In this document: one piece after another, positions 1 through 9,212 of the stretch
Layout: each line of letters opens with the position of its first letter
How positions within the stretch are numbered: the stretch's first letter is position 1
DNA from: Chthonomonas sp. UBA2017
Lineage (GTDB): Bacteria; Armatimonadota; Fimbriimonadia; Fimbriimonadales; Fimbriimonadaceae
DNA length: 64,000 nucleotides
Direction of reading: 5' to 3'
NCBI GenBank assembly: GCA_002335425.1
Contig: DDCB01000025.1
Span: forward strand, 1 to 64,000
Program-made: the position numbers and the translations under genes
The notes under the pieces: generated by a model
The model's database searches: none
What the model was told of the DNA's origin: nothing
What the model saw: the letters and a program-made list of their open reading frames with translations, nothing else

Positions 1-138
1 GGTTGGGGGATGAGGGTTTATCTGCGACACTCAAGGTTAAGGCGTGGAGCGACGTCGTGGAGTTCGAGGTTGCGCGGGTTTTGGATTCAACGTCTTTCCG
101 GTCGTGACCAGCGCCGTTCGGCCCGGAGGCCACTCCCC

Positions 139-179
139 AGGTTGGGACCCCCGATGCCTTTTTGGCATCGGCCCAACCT
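139..179. repeat. Imperfect hairpin with TTTTT loop
   Basis: The arms AGGTTGGG and CCGATGCC (left) pair with GGCATCGG and CCCAACCT (right) around a five-T loop. A four-base ACCC bulge interrupts the left arm. There is no U-run after it on either strand, so it is not a classical terminator. Its role is unknown. Confidence 0.6.
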
Positions 180-315
180 GCCGCCTCCGAGCGGCTGAGG
201 AACGGGCTAGTCTTTTCCGCGCACTCGCTCTCGATTTCGATGCTGGTTGAGGGAAAATGCTGACAGGCGCAATGGGCCGATAGATGATTGCGAAGGCCGA
301 AAGCTTGGTCGTTTC

Positions 316-336
316 CCGCCCCGCCGCCCGGGGCGG
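316..336. repeat. GC-rich perfect inverted repeat
   Basis: CCGCCCCG and CGGGGCGG flank a five-base loop (CCGCC). It could fold in the transcript end of the minus-strand operon. There is no U-tract, so the function is unproven. Confidence 0.45.
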
Positions 337-483
337 AGGCCGTGTCTTTTCCTGAGATGAGTGCCTGCCACAAAACAGGCCGAGGGCGAGGCTTCGGGCC
401 GGGCGGCGGAGCAAGGGCCCGCCTCCGGTCGAGTGAATCGTCGTGTGCTCTGGTTAGATTCAGATCCCACGAGGCGCTGGGTT

Positions 484-1359
484 TTACTCTTTCAGAGCGG
501 ATTGATAGAACTTCCAGTTGTCTTCGCCGAGGGCGCGGAGCAGGGCGAGCGTGTCGTGGCCGACCCCGGGGCGGGTGGTGAACTCGTGGGGGATCTTGAG
601 CGAGGTCAGATGCTCGGAGAAGGTTCGATTGGCGGGCAATGTGAAGTCCCGCTCGCCGATGCAGATGCGGATTTTGGGTCCAGAGCGAAGCTGCGGCGCG
701 TTGGTTTCGGCGAGCTTCCAGGGGCTTTGGGCTTGGTACTTTTCCAGGCTCCCGCCGAAGACCGAGTGGAGGATGTTCTCGCGCAGTTTAGGGTTTTGCT
801 CGGTTTTGGGGCCTTTGAATTCGAGGTCGAGCGGCCCGGCGGCAAGCATCGAAACTCCGGCGAACATCTGCGGGAATTTGAACCCGAACCGACCGGCCCC
901 GTAGCCGCCCATGCTGAATCCTTCGACGAGGCGGGATTCGCGCCGGGCATGGGTGCGAAACTTTCGGTCGACTTCGGGGATCAGCTCACGGATCACAATC
1001 GTTTCGATCGGCTGTTGCCCATCGACCGAGTCGCACCACATCCCGTTGGCAAAGCTGTTCGGAAAAACGAGGATCATCGACGGGACCTTTCCGGCGCGCA
1101 TCGCGGCATCAAAAAAGCCGCTGACAGGCCCGATTCCGGCGAGCCCGCCGCCTGATCCGTGCAGCCAGATCAGCACCGGAAACTTCTCCTTCGGTTTGGA
1201 TTCGTAGTCGTGCGGCAAAAAGACGTGATAGCTGACTTCGGTGCGCGCGGCTTTGCTGGCGAGGCGGTGCTGCGTCACTCCGGGCGCTCGCACGGCGGGC
1301 GTCACCCATGCCCGCCCCGAGACTTGAAGGCACGCGGCGACGACGAGGGCGGTAGTCAT
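484..1359 (-). CDS. Secreted alpha/beta-hydrolase (putative esterase)
   Basis: This 291-residue protein has a hydrophobic N-terminus that may be a signal peptide, so it probably acts outside the cytoplasm. The core matches the esterase-D/PHB-depolymerase-like group of alpha/beta hydrolases. It has an oxyanion-side motif WLHGSGGG near 65-72, a nucleophile elbow GFSMGG at 147-152 (Ser149), and a plausible acid (Asp238) and base (His268 in GVGHD). Such enzymes hydrolyse carboxyl esters of sugars or phenolics, but the substrate cannot be read from sequence. It is the last gene of the minus-strand block and starts 18 nt after the acyltransferase-3 gene. Adding and removing acyl groups on a surface glycan would be a logical pairing, but that is inference. 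Confidence 0.8.
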   Translation of the reverse strand: MTTALVVAACLQVSGRAWVTPAVRAPGVTQHRLASKAARTEVSYHVFLPHDYESKPKEKFPVLIWLHGSGGGLAGIGPVSGFFDAAMRAGKVPSMILVFPNSFANGMWCDSVDGQQPIETIVIRELIPEVDRKFRTHARRESRLVEGFSMGGYGAGRFGFKFPQMFAGVSMLAAGPLDLEFKGPKTEQNPKLRENILHSVFGGSLEKYQAQSPWKLAETNAPQLRSGPKIRICIGERDFTLPANRTFSEHLTSLKIPHEFTTRPGVGHDTLALLRALGEDNWKFYQSALKE

Positions 1360-1377
1360 CTGGGTGGGGACGCTGGA

Positions 1378-2520
1378 TCACGCGACGGGTTCACTGATGG
1401 GACCTTTCTGGGCTCGGCGGGGCTTGATGAAGGGGCGTTCGAACGCGAGATAGAACAGCCAGCAGAGCAGCAGGATCAAGGGGATCAGCGCGATGAGGTA
1501 GGCGAATTGGCGGGTCACGGTGCTCGCCCACTCGGGGCGGTGCGCGAAAAGCACCTGCAAGATCGGGTGGTGCATCAGGTAAAGGGAGTAGGAAAAAGCT
1601 CCCAGCCCCACCAGAATCCGGATGCCCAACACGCGGGAGAGCATCGAGCCCGGCTTTTGGGCGCAGAAGGTCAGCAGGGCGGCCAAGCTGATCCCGCAAA
1701 GACTGTCTCGAATCCAGGCTTCCTTGGTCTCTCGACACGCGATGACGGTGGCGATGAGGGCCACCAACGACAGCCCGGCCCAAATCCAAGAGGGGAGTTT
1801 GCGGGCATCCGGGCGAAACGCCACCGAAGCCGCCACCATCCCAAGGCCAAAGAGCGGAATGAAGTGGACATACAGCTTCGCGGCGGGAGCATAGGAGATC
1901 AGTAGCCATGCCGCAAGGCCGCCGAGCACGATCATCAAGACGCCTCTGCCTGCTCGGTGTAAAAGCCAAACAAAGAGCGGAAAGAAAAAGTAGAGCTGGA
2001 ACTCGATCGAAATGCTCCACAACACGCCGTTGATCTTGTACATCCACTCGGGTTGGAGGTTGTGGACCATCAAGAGGTGGGCGGTGAGATTCTCCGCCGT
2101 GACCGGCAGATATTGAACCCACGGCAGGCCGCTTTGGTGCTGAGTCACGAGCCAACAAACGACCAGCGAAAGGGCGAGGCAGGCATAGTACGGAGGCAAG
2201 ATGCGCCAACAACGGCGGGCAAAAAACTTGCGCCAATCCGTACGCGATCCGTCGCCGCGGTTGAAGAGCGAAAGCTGAAGGCAGAAGCCGCTGATGACGA
2301 TGAATCCGGCGACCGCGAGCCCGCCAAACCACAATCCGCCCATGACTTGAGCTAACCACTCCGGCTGGGCGCCGGGCCGGGCCATTTTGCGATGGGGATC
2401 GATCATCGTGCAGATGTGCTGGAGCACGACGTAAAACGCGGCCAGTCCTCGGAGTCCTTCGATGAAGTTCAGCCGACCGGGGGCGGAGCTTTCCTGGGGG
2501 GCGGAGCGGGTCTCTTGCAA
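1378..2520 (-). CDS. Acyltransferase-3 family membrane protein (OafA/YrhL-like)
   Basis: This 380-residue polytopic membrane protein has about ten hydrophobic segments. The family signature is near the N-terminus, with FIEGLRGLAAF at 19-29 followed by the conserved His35. A typical SYSLYLMHHP motif lies near the C-terminal membrane segments. The family transfers acetyl or other acyl groups from cytoplasmic acyl-CoA to extracytoplasmic sugars such as O-antigen or exopolysaccharide. There is no SGNH domain fused at the C-terminus. It begins 12 nt after nadA on the same strand and precedes the secreted esterase, which suggests co-transcription. The acceptor molecule is unknown. Confidence 0.88.
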   Translation of the reverse strand: MQETRSAPQESSAPGRLNFIEGLRGLAAFYVVLQHICTMIDPHRKMARPGAQPEWLAQVMGGLWFGGLAVAGFIVISGFCLQLSLFNRGDGSRTDWRKFFARRCWRILPPYYACLALSLVVCWLVTQHQSGLPWVQYLPVTAENLTAHLLMVHNLQPEWMYKINGVLWSISIEFQLYFFFPLFVWLLHRAGRGVLMIVLGGLAAWLLISYAPAAKLYVHFIPLFGLGMVAASVAFRPDARKLPSWIWAGLSLVALIATVIACRETKEAWIRDSLCGISLAALLTFCAQKPGSMLSRVLGIRILVGLGAFSYSLYLMHHPILQVLFAHRPEWASTVTRQFAYLIALIPLILLLCWLFYLAFERPFIKPRRAQKGPISEPVA

Positions 2521-2532
2521 CGAGACGTTAGA

Positions 2533-3627
2533 TTACACCCGGAGCATCTGATCGAGTGCTTTTCGGGCGGGAGCGGCGATCGCCTCGGGGACTTTGATGA
2601 CATTCATCGGGCGGCCCTCGGCAAGCTCCTCAAGCACCCAGCAGAGGAAGCTCGGGTGGATGCGATACATCGTCGAACACGGGCAGATTTGGGGGTCCAA
2701 GCAGTCGATCGACTTGTCGGGGTTTTCGCGCGCGAGTCGCCGCACGAGGTTGATCTCGGTGCCGATGGCCCAGGCCGACCCGGGTTCGCTTGCCTCTACG
2801 GTCTTGATGATGAATTCGGTCGATCCATTCAGGTCGCTTGCCTGGACGACTTCAAGCGGACACTCGGGGTGGACAAGAATTCTGACGAGAGGGTTTTGAG
2901 CTCGCGCTTGTTCGATCTGTTCCAGGGTGAACCGCTTGTGGACCGAGCAATGGCCTTTCCACAGCAAGAATTTGGACTTTTGGATCTTCTCCACGGAGTT
3001 GCCGCCGAGTGGAACGAACGGATCCCACAGGGCCATGTCTTCGGTCGGGTCGAACCCCAGCTTGACTCCGGTGTTGCGCCCAAGGTGCTGGTCGGGAAAA
3101 AAGAGCACCTTGTCGCCCTGGCTGAGCGCCCACTGGACCGCCGAAGGGGCATTCGTCGAGGTGCAAACGGTGCCGCCGTGCTCGCCGACAAAAGCCTTCA
3201 GGTTGGCGGCTGAATTGATATAGGTCACCGGTACGATCCGGCTCGTGTCGGTGATCTGGCCGAGCTGCTTCCAGCAGGATTTGACTTGGAACTGGTTCGC
3301 CATGTCGGCCATGCTGCAGCCAGCGGCGAGGTTGGGCAGGATCACCAGCATCGAATCGGGGGTGAGGATGTCGGCGCTCTCGGCCATGAAGTGGACGCCG
3401 CAAAAAACGATGAACTTTGCGTCCGGATGACGGTTGGCGTCTTTACAGAGCTTGTAGCTGTCGCCGCGATAGTCGGCAAACTCGATGATCTCGTCGCGCT
3501 GGTAGTGGTGGCCGAGGATGACGAGGTCGTCTCCCAGCTGAGCCCGGGCTCGAAGGATTCTCTCGCGAGTTTCTTGCTCGCTCAGGGCAGTGAATTCCGC
3601 AGGAAGGGGGGCTTGGTAGAGCGACAT
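2533..3627 (-). CDS. nadA: Quinolinate synthase
   Basis: NadA condenses iminoaspartate with dihydroxyacetone phosphate to quinolinate in de novo NAD synthesis, using a [4Fe-4S] cluster. The protein is 364 residues, close to the Bacillus-type enzyme. The three likely cluster ligands are Cys104 (AAGCSMAD), Cys227 (GHCSVH) and Cys317 (CPCSTMYR), spaced as in the B. subtilis protein. GHHYQRDE at 39-46 and the PDQHLGRNT motif at 178-186 belong to the active site. The frame stays open for 97 codons upstream, but that part overlaps mrpG and is low-quality sequence. The ATG at 3627 gives the family N-terminus. nadB and nadC are not in the window. It follows mrpG by 50 nt and may be read from the mrp operon. 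Confidence 0.96.
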   Translation of the reverse strand: MSLYQAPLPAEFTALSEQETRERILRARAQLGDDLVILGHHYQRDEIIEFADYRGDSYKLCKDANRHPDAKFIVFCGVHFMAESADILTPDSMLVILPNLAAGCSMADMANQFQVKSCWKQLGQITDTSRIVPVTYINSAANLKAFVGEHGGTVCTSTNAPSAVQWALSQGDKVLFFPDQHLGRNTGVKLGFDPTEDMALWDPFVPLGGNSVEKIQKSKFLLWKGHCSVHKRFTLEQIEQARAQNPLVRILVHPECPLEVVQASDLNGSTEFIIKTVEASEPGSAWAIGTEINLVRRLARENPDKSIDCLDPQICPCSTMYRIHPSFLCWVLEELAEGRPMNVIKVPEAIAAPARKALDQMLRV

Positions 3628-3677
3628 CTTTTCTTCAAGCAACAATCGAAAGTCTACCCGGGGTTCCGGCTGAGCGT

Positions 3678-4019
3678 TTAGTCTGGGATGCGCCCTTCGA
3701 TGAACGGATCGGGCCCGGGGCTTGGAGCGCGATCGACCTGAGTGCGATGGGCGGCTCGGGCCAAAACCTGGGCGGCGACAGGGGTCGTGATGTAGACGAA
3801 AACGACGGTGAGGATGAGCCGCATCCACACGCTGATCTGACCAAAGGCGAGGCCACAAGCAAGGGCGAGCAGCAAGATTCCAAGCGTGTTGGCTTTGGTT
3901 GCTGACTGCATGCGGCAATAAACGTCGGGCATTCGAAGCAGCCCCACGGTCGCAAGAAGCACAAAGGTTGCGCCGCCGAGCAGAAAAACCGACAGGAGGA
4001 TTTGCTTAGCGAGGGTCAT
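3678..4019 (-). CDS. mrpG: Mrp Na+/H+ antiporter subunit G
   Basis: This is a 113-residue MnhG/PhaG-type subunit with three membrane helices. The VGLLRMPDVYCRMQSATKAN segment is the family hallmark, and a variable polar tail follows. It completes the seven-subunit Mrp cation/proton antiporter, which expels Na+ and maintains pH homeostasis at the cytoplasmic membrane. The start codon lies inside the end of mrpF (14-nt overlap). That indicates translational coupling and favours this ATG over an upstream one. Confidence 0.94.
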   Translation of the reverse strand: MTLAKQILLSVFLLGGATFVLLATVGLLRMPDVYCRMQSATKANTLGILLLALACGLAFGQISVWMRLILTVVFVYITTPVAAQVLARAAHRTQVDRAPSPGPDPFIEGRIPD

Positions 4020-4284
4020 TGGTCCGCTCCTGAAGAAACCGGGCGAGGGCCACCGTCGCGGCAAAGGCGAGAATCGCCACCACCAGCCCGAGGTCTAAGA
4101 ACACCGACTTTAAGTCTCGAATCGCGAACACCAGCGCGAAGGCCAAGACCAGGATCGCAATCAGGTCAAGGGCGACGACTCGATCTGCAGACGCAGGCCC
4201 TTTGATGAGTCGCAAGCAAGCGAACAGCAGCCCCAAGGCGAGGATTCCAAGGGTGACAGGCACCGTCCAATCGAGCAGATTCAT
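4006..4284 (-). CDS. mrpF: Mrp antiporter subunit F
   Basis: This is a 92-residue MnhF/PhaF-type protein with three transmembrane helices. The typical signature is GPASADRVVALDL near residues 29-41, followed by the FLDLGLVVAIL helix. It overlaps mrpE by 4 nt (ATGA) and mrpG by 14 nt, as expected for a stoichiometric membrane complex. Confidence 0.95.
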   Translation of the reverse strand: MNLLDWTVPVTLGILALGLLFACLRLIKGPASADRVVALDLIAILVLAFALVFAIRDLKSVFLDLGLVVAILAFAATVALARFLQERTNDPR

Positions 4285-4778
4285 CGAGTCACCGCCAGAA
4301 TACGGTCTTCCAAGGTCTTACGAATCTCCTGCACCGTTTGCTCGGGGTTTTCGGCTTGAGTGGCGTGGATGAAGAGAGTCGTTCGGTCTTCGCTCAGGGC
4401 CACGCTCAGCGTCCCGGGGGTGAGACTGATCATGATCGCGAGCGTCGTGATTTCGAGATTCGAGCTTGCTCGCAGCGGGTACGCAATGAAGCCGGGCTGG
4501 AGCGTCATGCGCCGTTTCAGGACCTCTTGGGCGAGGCGAAAATTCGCCAGGACGAGTTCATAGAGGAAGACCGCCGCCAGCTGAAAAGCCGCTCCGATTC
4601 GGCTGAGCAAAGGCGAACGAGCAGGCAGAACTTCGCGTTTTTGCAGGACGTTTCGGCGTTGGAGCAGGTGCAAGATGCCCAGGCCGAGCAGGGTCCCTCC
4701 CGCGAAGTTGACCAGGTTGGGGTTGCCGTGGAGGGCGGTCCAAACAGCGCCGAGAAGCAGGCCCCAAGCGATTCTCAT
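4281..4778 (-). CDS. mrpE: Mrp antiporter subunit E
   Basis: This is a 165-residue MnhE/PhaE-type subunit with two N-terminal membrane helices and a cytoplasmic domain. The family motif ITLTPGTL appears as ISLTPGTLSVAL in the C-terminal half. The ATG at 4778 overlaps the mrpD stop codon (ATGA). The frame is open further upstream only as an out-of-frame shadow of mrpD. Confidence 0.94.
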   Translation of the reverse strand: MRIAWGLLLGAVWTALHGNPNLVNFAGGTLLGLGILHLLQRRNVLQKREVLPARSPLLSRIGAAFQLAAVFLYELVLANFRLAQEVLKRRMTLQPGFIAYPLRASSNLEITTLAIMISLTPGTLSVALSEDRTTLFIHATQAENPEQTVQEIRKTLEDRILAVTR

Positions 4779-6235
4779 TCGGCGGGCTCCTCCAAAAGAA
4801 CAACCTGGGGCCGGAGCTCCTGGGCGGCTTGATCGGACCACTCGATCCCGGTTTGCGCGAAGACGCCGAGAAGAATAGTCAAGAGTCCGAGTGCGACCGA
4901 CGGGGCGGCAAGAATCGCCAAAGTGCGACGACTTGGCGGGGGTTCGGTCCGCTCAGGGAGCGGCTTCCAAAAGACCTCGTTCCAGATCTTGATCATGGAA
5001 AGAAGGGTGAGAAGTCCAACGGCGAGCGCCACTCCTACCGCCGAAAAGTTTCCTTGATCGAGCCCGGTTCGAATGACGAGCAGCTTGGCCCAAAATCCAC
5101 TGAGAGGAGGGAGCCCGGCCAACGAGAGGGCCGGAATCCAAAACAGGAATGCAAGCCAAGGGTATGCGCTCGCCAAACCCCCACACTCTTGCACTTTTTC
5201 GCTCCCTTGAATGCGGTGGACAATTCCGCCAACCAGAAAGAGATTGGCCTTCACGAGAATATGGTGAATCAGATAGAACAAACAGGCGGTTAAGCCCAGC
5301 CCGTTGAAGAGCCCCAAAGCGAGAACCATATAACCGACTTGACTCACGATGTGAAAGCTCAGAATGCGACGGATCGTGGACTGACCAATCGCGCACAAGA
5401 CTCCCACGACCATCGTCGCTAAACCGGCAAAGATGATGAACGATTGCAAGGTCGAATCGGCAGGCAAAAGGCAGTAAAATCGGACCATCGCAACGACGCC
5501 GACTTTGGTCAAGAGTCCGGCGAATAAGGCTGAAACCCCGAATGAAGGCATGGGATAGCTGACGGGTAGCCAAGCGAAAACCGGAAATAATGCGGCCTTG
5601 ATCGCAAAGGCAAGAAACAGCAGGGCACCGATTCCGAGGAGGAGGCCCCGTTCTTCAGTTTGTGCGAGCCGAATCGCAATATCGGACATTTGAAGAGTGC
5701 CAAGCCATCCGTACAGCAATCCCACCGCGCTCAAGAAGAAAAGACTCGAAACAAGATTCAGCGCAAAATAGCGCAAAGCTCCTGAAACTTGAACCCGCTT
5801 TTCTCCGAGGCCAAGGAGAACAAATGAAGCCATGAGCATGACTTCAAACCAAACGAACAGATTGAAAAGATCGTGAGTCAAAAACGCGCCGCAAACACCG
5901 GTCATGAGCACATGAACCATCGGGTGGAAACCGAGCTTCTCTTCGCGACTCTCCACATCGATCCACGACGTGATCAGAACCGCCAGGCCGATGATGCTCG
6001 CGACCAAAACCATCATCGTCGCGAATCGGTCGGCGAGAAAACTGATGCCAAACGGAGCCGGCCACGATCCCAGCTGGAGCATGCCGCTCGGCTCTCGAAA
6101 GAGCTGAATGCTGATCCCTAAATGGACGAGCCCACCGGCCAGACTGAGAAGCCGCATGGCCCAGCGATTCTTGCGAAAGGCCAGCAGCATCCCCGCCGTC
6201 AGGAGCGAGACCATCAAAGGGTGAACCGCGGTCAT
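4775..6235 (-). CDS. mrpD: Mrp antiporter subunit D (NuoL/M/N-like)
   Basis: This 486-residue polytopic protein belongs to the proton-translocating Complex I NuoL/M/N superfamily. It has about 14 hydrophobic helices. The conserved Glu131 of the fifth helix lies in the motif LFVWFEVMLMASF. Later helices carry the conserved polar residues of the channel half (for example PALSLAGLPPLSGFWAK). MrpD and MrpA together form the antiport path. By eye the middle of the gene is somewhat more AT-rich than its neighbours. ATGA overlaps join it to mrpC and mrpE. Confidence 0.96.
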   Translation of the reverse strand: MTAVHPLMVSLLTAGMLLAFRKNRWAMRLLSLAGGLVHLGISIQLFREPSGMLQLGSWPAPFGISFLADRFATMMVLVASIIGLAVLITSWIDVESREEKLGFHPMVHVLMTGVCGAFLTHDLFNLFVWFEVMLMASFVLLGLGEKRVQVSGALRYFALNLVSSLFFLSAVGLLYGWLGTLQMSDIAIRLAQTEERGLLLGIGALLFLAFAIKAALFPVFAWLPVSYPMPSFGVSALFAGLLTKVGVVAMVRFYCLLPADSTLQSFIIFAGLATMVVGVLCAIGQSTIRRILSFHIVSQVGYMVLALGLFNGLGLTACLFYLIHHILVKANLFLVGGIVHRIQGSEKVQECGGLASAYPWLAFLFWIPALSLAGLPPLSGFWAKLLVIRTGLDQGNFSAVGVALAVGLLTLLSMIKIWNEVFWKPLPERTEPPPSRRTLAILAAPSVALGLLTILLGVFAQTGIEWSDQAAQELRPQVVLLEEPAE

Positions 6236-6585
6236 ACGTCTTCTTCTCCGCCCGAAAGGGCATCGAGATCGTCATCTTGTTGCAGGTCATAAACTCGTCG
6301 CGTGAGGACGGTGGCAAAGGCGAGCAAACCAAAGCCGATGACGATGGCCGTCAGGATGAGAGCTTGCGCCAATGGGTCGGCCACAGGCCCTTTCGGCTCG
6401 GTGGCCCCGATCGGCACAAAGGCGGGGCGACCGCGCTGCAAACCTGCAGCCACGAAGATTAAGAGGTTCGTCGCGTTGCCGAGAAGGGCGAGCCCAAAAA
6501 GGAGCTTGACGATGCTCCGCCGGAGCATCAGATAGACCCCCGCCGCGTACAGGAATCCGACGAGGATGGCGAGCAACACTTCCAT
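6232..6585 (-). CDS. mrpC: Mrp antiporter subunit C (NuoK-like)
   Basis: This is a 117-residue NuoK homologue with three membrane helices. It contains the family segment LLFGLALLGNATNLLIF and the ADPLAQALILTAIVIG motif, where the conserved acidic residue and helix break lie. An acidic C-terminal tail follows. The start overlaps the mrpB stop by one base (TAATG), and the end overlaps mrpD (ATGA). Confidence 0.96.
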   Translation of the reverse strand: MEVLLAILVGFLYAAGVYLMLRRSIVKLLFGLALLGNATNLLIFVAAGLQRGRPAFVPIGATEPKGPVADPLAQALILTAIVIGFGLLAFATVLTRRVYDLQQDDDLDALSGGEEDV

Positions 6586-7034
6586 TAAGCGGCCTCCTCC
6601 CCCTGGGATTGAGGGTTCGACTCGCCTGCCTCGGTGAGTTCCAAGAGAATCGAATTCACCGCCCCAATCACGACCAGCATGACGCCGAGGTCAAAGAGCA
6701 GTGGCGTGCCGAGTTTGAGCTTGCCGAACCCAGTCTCGAATTCGGTCCAGAGGCCGGTCAGAAAGGCCTGGTGGTCGAAGACCCCGATCAGTCCTGCCGC
6801 CACGCTCAGGAGCAATCCGAAGGCCATCAGAGTTCGGGGCGAGAGTCGCATCGATTCCCGCACCGCTTGGGGGCCGAAGGCCAAGCCGTAAAGGACGTAC
6901 GCGCTGGCAAACACAAGGCCCGCAATGAATCCGCCGCCCGGCTCGTTATGCCCGCGCAAGAAGAACCAGATCGCGGTCATCAGCAAGAGCGGAATGACGG
7001 CTTTGCAAAGAGTCTGGAGGATCGCACTGTTCAT
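6585..7034 (-). CDS. mrpB: Mrp antiporter subunit B
   Basis: This is a 149-residue MnhB-type subunit with four membrane helices. It carries the GHNEPGGGFIAGLV motif at 29-42 and the FDLGVMLVVIG segment near the end. It overlaps the mrpA stop codon by 4 nt. MrpB is a separate subunit here, in addition to the MrpB-like C-terminal part of MrpA. Confidence 0.96.
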   Translation of the reverse strand: MNSAILQTLCKAVIPLLLMTAIWFFLRGHNEPGGGFIAGLVFASAYVLYGLAFGPQAVRESMRLSPRTLMAFGLLLSVAAGLIGVFDHQAFLTGLWTEFETGFGKLKLGTPLLFDLGVMLVVIGAVNSILLELTEAGESNPQSQGEEAA

Positions 7035-9196
7035 GGCGTGGACCTCGACTTTCGCCGCAACAAGAGGGCGCTCACACCGAGGGCGGCCATCGCGATCACG
7101 ACGATCTCGCCGAGCGTGTCGAGCGCTCGAAAGTCCACGATAATGGTGTTGACGACGTTGCGGCCATAGGCTTCCGGCACCGCGTTCTGCAAGAAGTAGT
7201 CACTGAGCGTTCCCGAAGTCTCGGAGCTCAGGACGCCCAGAAGCAGGAGGCTCATCATCCCGCCGAAAGCCAGCGCAATGAGGGCATCTCGAACCCGAGT
7301 CGAACCCCCGGAAAGCGACCGAAATCGAGGGAGCCTCGCAAACCCAAGAACGAACAAGATCACTGTCAGCATCTCGATGAGGAATTGGGTGATCGCTAGG
7401 TCGGGGGCGCCATAGGCCAAGTAGATGAGTGCGATCGCGCTCCCGCTGATGCCGAGCAAGGCGATGACGGCGATGCGAGAGCCTTGGACCAGGGCCACGC
7501 CCGCCGCGAGGGCCGCCAGCGCAACGATGACGATCTCTTCAAACGTCGGCGGCAAAGTGCGAAAGCCCAGCAGAAATCCGCCGCCGGAAATCAATCCGAA
7601 GAGCATGAGGCCCGCCGCGACGGCAAAGAAAAGGCCGAGCTCGTTGCGGAGCTTGCCCCCAGAAACCAGCTTGGAAAGTTGCGAGCCCCAGCTCGGGATT
7701 CGAGTCAAGAGGCTCTCGGTCCAGTCGGCCGCCGAAAATGCGGGCGCGCGCGCCTCGGGTCGTTTTTGAGCCCAAAAAGCGAGCCCAATCCCGACGGCAA
7801 TCGTCCCCAGGCTGACAAAGAAGAGTGCGTTGAACCCGTGCCAATAGGCGATCTGGCTGCTCTGAGTCGCCAGCGAGCTCAAAAACGGGCGCAGCGGCGG
7901 ACCCATCAAAAGGAGAGGACCCAAGAGACCCAGCCCCGCCAAAACGGCTGGCCCCAGCCAAAGCGTCGGCGGATTTTCGTGGGCCTCGCGGACGCAATCC
8001 CTCCCCCAAAATGGGAAGAAAGCCACCCGGACGGCGACCACGACCGCACCCACCGCGATCAGCTCCAGCACCGCAAAGATCGCAGGTCGAGCCAGACCTA
8101 AGGCCGTCTCCTTTGCCCAGAAAGCCAATGTCGGCGGCAAGCCCATCATCGCCACTCCTGCCAGGGCGGCCGCCGTCGCCGTCATCGGCATCGCCTTTCG
8201 CAAGCCCGACAACTCGCGAACGTTTCGGGTGCCCGTGGCATGGTCAATCCCCCCGGCGATCATAAAGAGCGCGCCCTTGTAAAGCGCGTGCGCGACCAAA
8301 ACTGCCGCAAAGGCCAAAGGCCCAGCCCCTGGAATCGTGGCGAGCAAAGCCAACATCGCCAGCGCCCCCAGCGTCGAAGCGGCCAAGAGCTTCTTTAAGT
8401 CGCATTCAAAAAGCGACATCCGCAATGCGATCAATCCCGTCACCGCCGCTGACGCGATGAGATAAGGATGCAAGAACTCAATTTTCGAGAAGTCTTGGAC
8501 AAAGAGCAAAAAGACTCCGCCCTTCACCATCGTTGCCGAATGAAGGTAAGCGCTGATCGGAGTCGGAGCCGCCATCGCACCCGGTAACCAAAAATGGAAA
8601 GGCCAAAGAGCCGACTTCGTCATCGCCCCGATGAGCACACAGATCGCCGCCGCCGGCGAAGCCGACGCTCCGCCCATCAGCAATCCCACCAAAAGCACGA
8701 GCCCTCCGGCGCCGGTGATCACAAAGGCTTGTCGAGCGGCGCGCCTGGCCACTGGGTCCTCATCTTCAAAACCGATCAAAAGATAGGAGAAAAAGCTCGT
8801 CAACTCCCAAAACAGAAACAACCCCAGCGGGTCCGTCGAGAGGACCAACCCGACCATGCTCGCCATGAAGGCTAGGAGAAGCGCGATCAGCTTGCGACAT
8901 CGAACATCGGCCCCCAAATAACCGGTGGCGAAAACGACGATCAGACCACCAATGCCTAAAATGAGGCTGGCGAAAACTTGGCGCAAGCCTTCGACCGCCA
9001 GGCTGAGTTCAACCCCCAAGGCCGGGACCCAAGCCACCGCCCAAGTCGATGCCGGTTGGCTGAGCAAAACCCCCGCCGAAACCCCCAAAAAGACGCCCCC
9101 AAAACAACTCAAGGCCCCCAGGGCCCGGCGAGGCGTCACCATGACGATCAAGGCCATCAGGAACCCAATCGCCACCCAAAAGAACGGGGGAACCAT
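7031..9196 (-). CDS. mrpA: Mrp antiporter subunit A
   Basis: This 721-residue protein combines an N-terminal NuoL-like antiporter module with a C-terminal MbhE/MnhB-like extension (roughly 560-721). The channel Glu131 lies in the FWELTSFFSYLL motif, and typical HSATMVKGG and FWAKE motifs follow. The size is slightly short of the usual 770-800 residues. A TTG 15 codons upstream would overlap the end of the regulator gene. The ATG at 9196 leaves a 16-nt gap and starts directly before the first hydrophobic helix, so it was chosen. The subunit order A-B-C-D-E-F-G is the Bacillus type. Confidence 0.94.
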   Translation of the reverse strand: MVPPFFWVAIGFLMALIVMVTPRRALGALSCFGGVFLGVSAGVLLSQPASTWAVAWVPALGVELSLAVEGLRQVFASLILGIGGLIVVFATGYLGADVRCRKLIALLLAFMASMVGLVLSTDPLGLFLFWELTSFFSYLLIGFEDEDPVARRAARQAFVITGAGGLVLLVGLLMGGASASPAAAICVLIGAMTKSALWPFHFWLPGAMAAPTPISAYLHSATMVKGGVFLLFVQDFSKIEFLHPYLIASAAVTGLIALRMSLFECDLKKLLAASTLGALAMLALLATIPGAGPLAFAAVLVAHALYKGALFMIAGGIDHATGTRNVRELSGLRKAMPMTATAAALAGVAMMGLPPTLAFWAKETALGLARPAIFAVLELIAVGAVVVAVRVAFFPFWGRDCVREAHENPPTLWLGPAVLAGLGLLGPLLLMGPPLRPFLSSLATQSSQIAYWHGFNALFFVSLGTIAVGIGLAFWAQKRPEARAPAFSAADWTESLLTRIPSWGSQLSKLVSGGKLRNELGLFFAVAAGLMLFGLISGGGFLLGFRTLPPTFEEIVIVALAALAAGVALVQGSRIAVIALLGISGSAIALIYLAYGAPDLAITQFLIEMLTVILFVLGFARLPRFRSLSGGSTRVRDALIALAFGGMMSLLLLGVLSSETSGTLSDYFLQNAVPEAYGRNVVNTIIVDFRALDTLGEIVVIAMAALGVSALLLRRKSRSTP

Positions 9197-9212
9197 CGAC
9201 TGAAACCCCAGG

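Larger units (their letters stand above)
1..483. other. Intergenic stretch without convincing gene
   Basis: The open frames here are short, rich in Arg/Pro/Ala/Ser, overlap each other on both strands and show no recognisable family, so none is called. The stretch holds two GC-rich inverted repeats (139-179 and 316-336) and lies downstream of the long minus-strand operon. It may carry the operon's transcription end, although no U-tract follows either hairpin. Confidence 0.5.

Noticed and set aside
37..414. Open frame of 125 codons on the minus strand
   Set aside because: Arg/Pro/Ser-rich, low-quality translation with no family and overlapping other shadows.
361..1155. Plus-strand frame of 264 codons opposite the esterase
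   Set aside because: Reverse-strand shadow of a well-supported gene.
3628..3918. Upstream extension of nadA by 97 codons
   Set aside because: Overlaps mrpG and translates to non-conserved sequence; the ATG at 3627 gives the family start.
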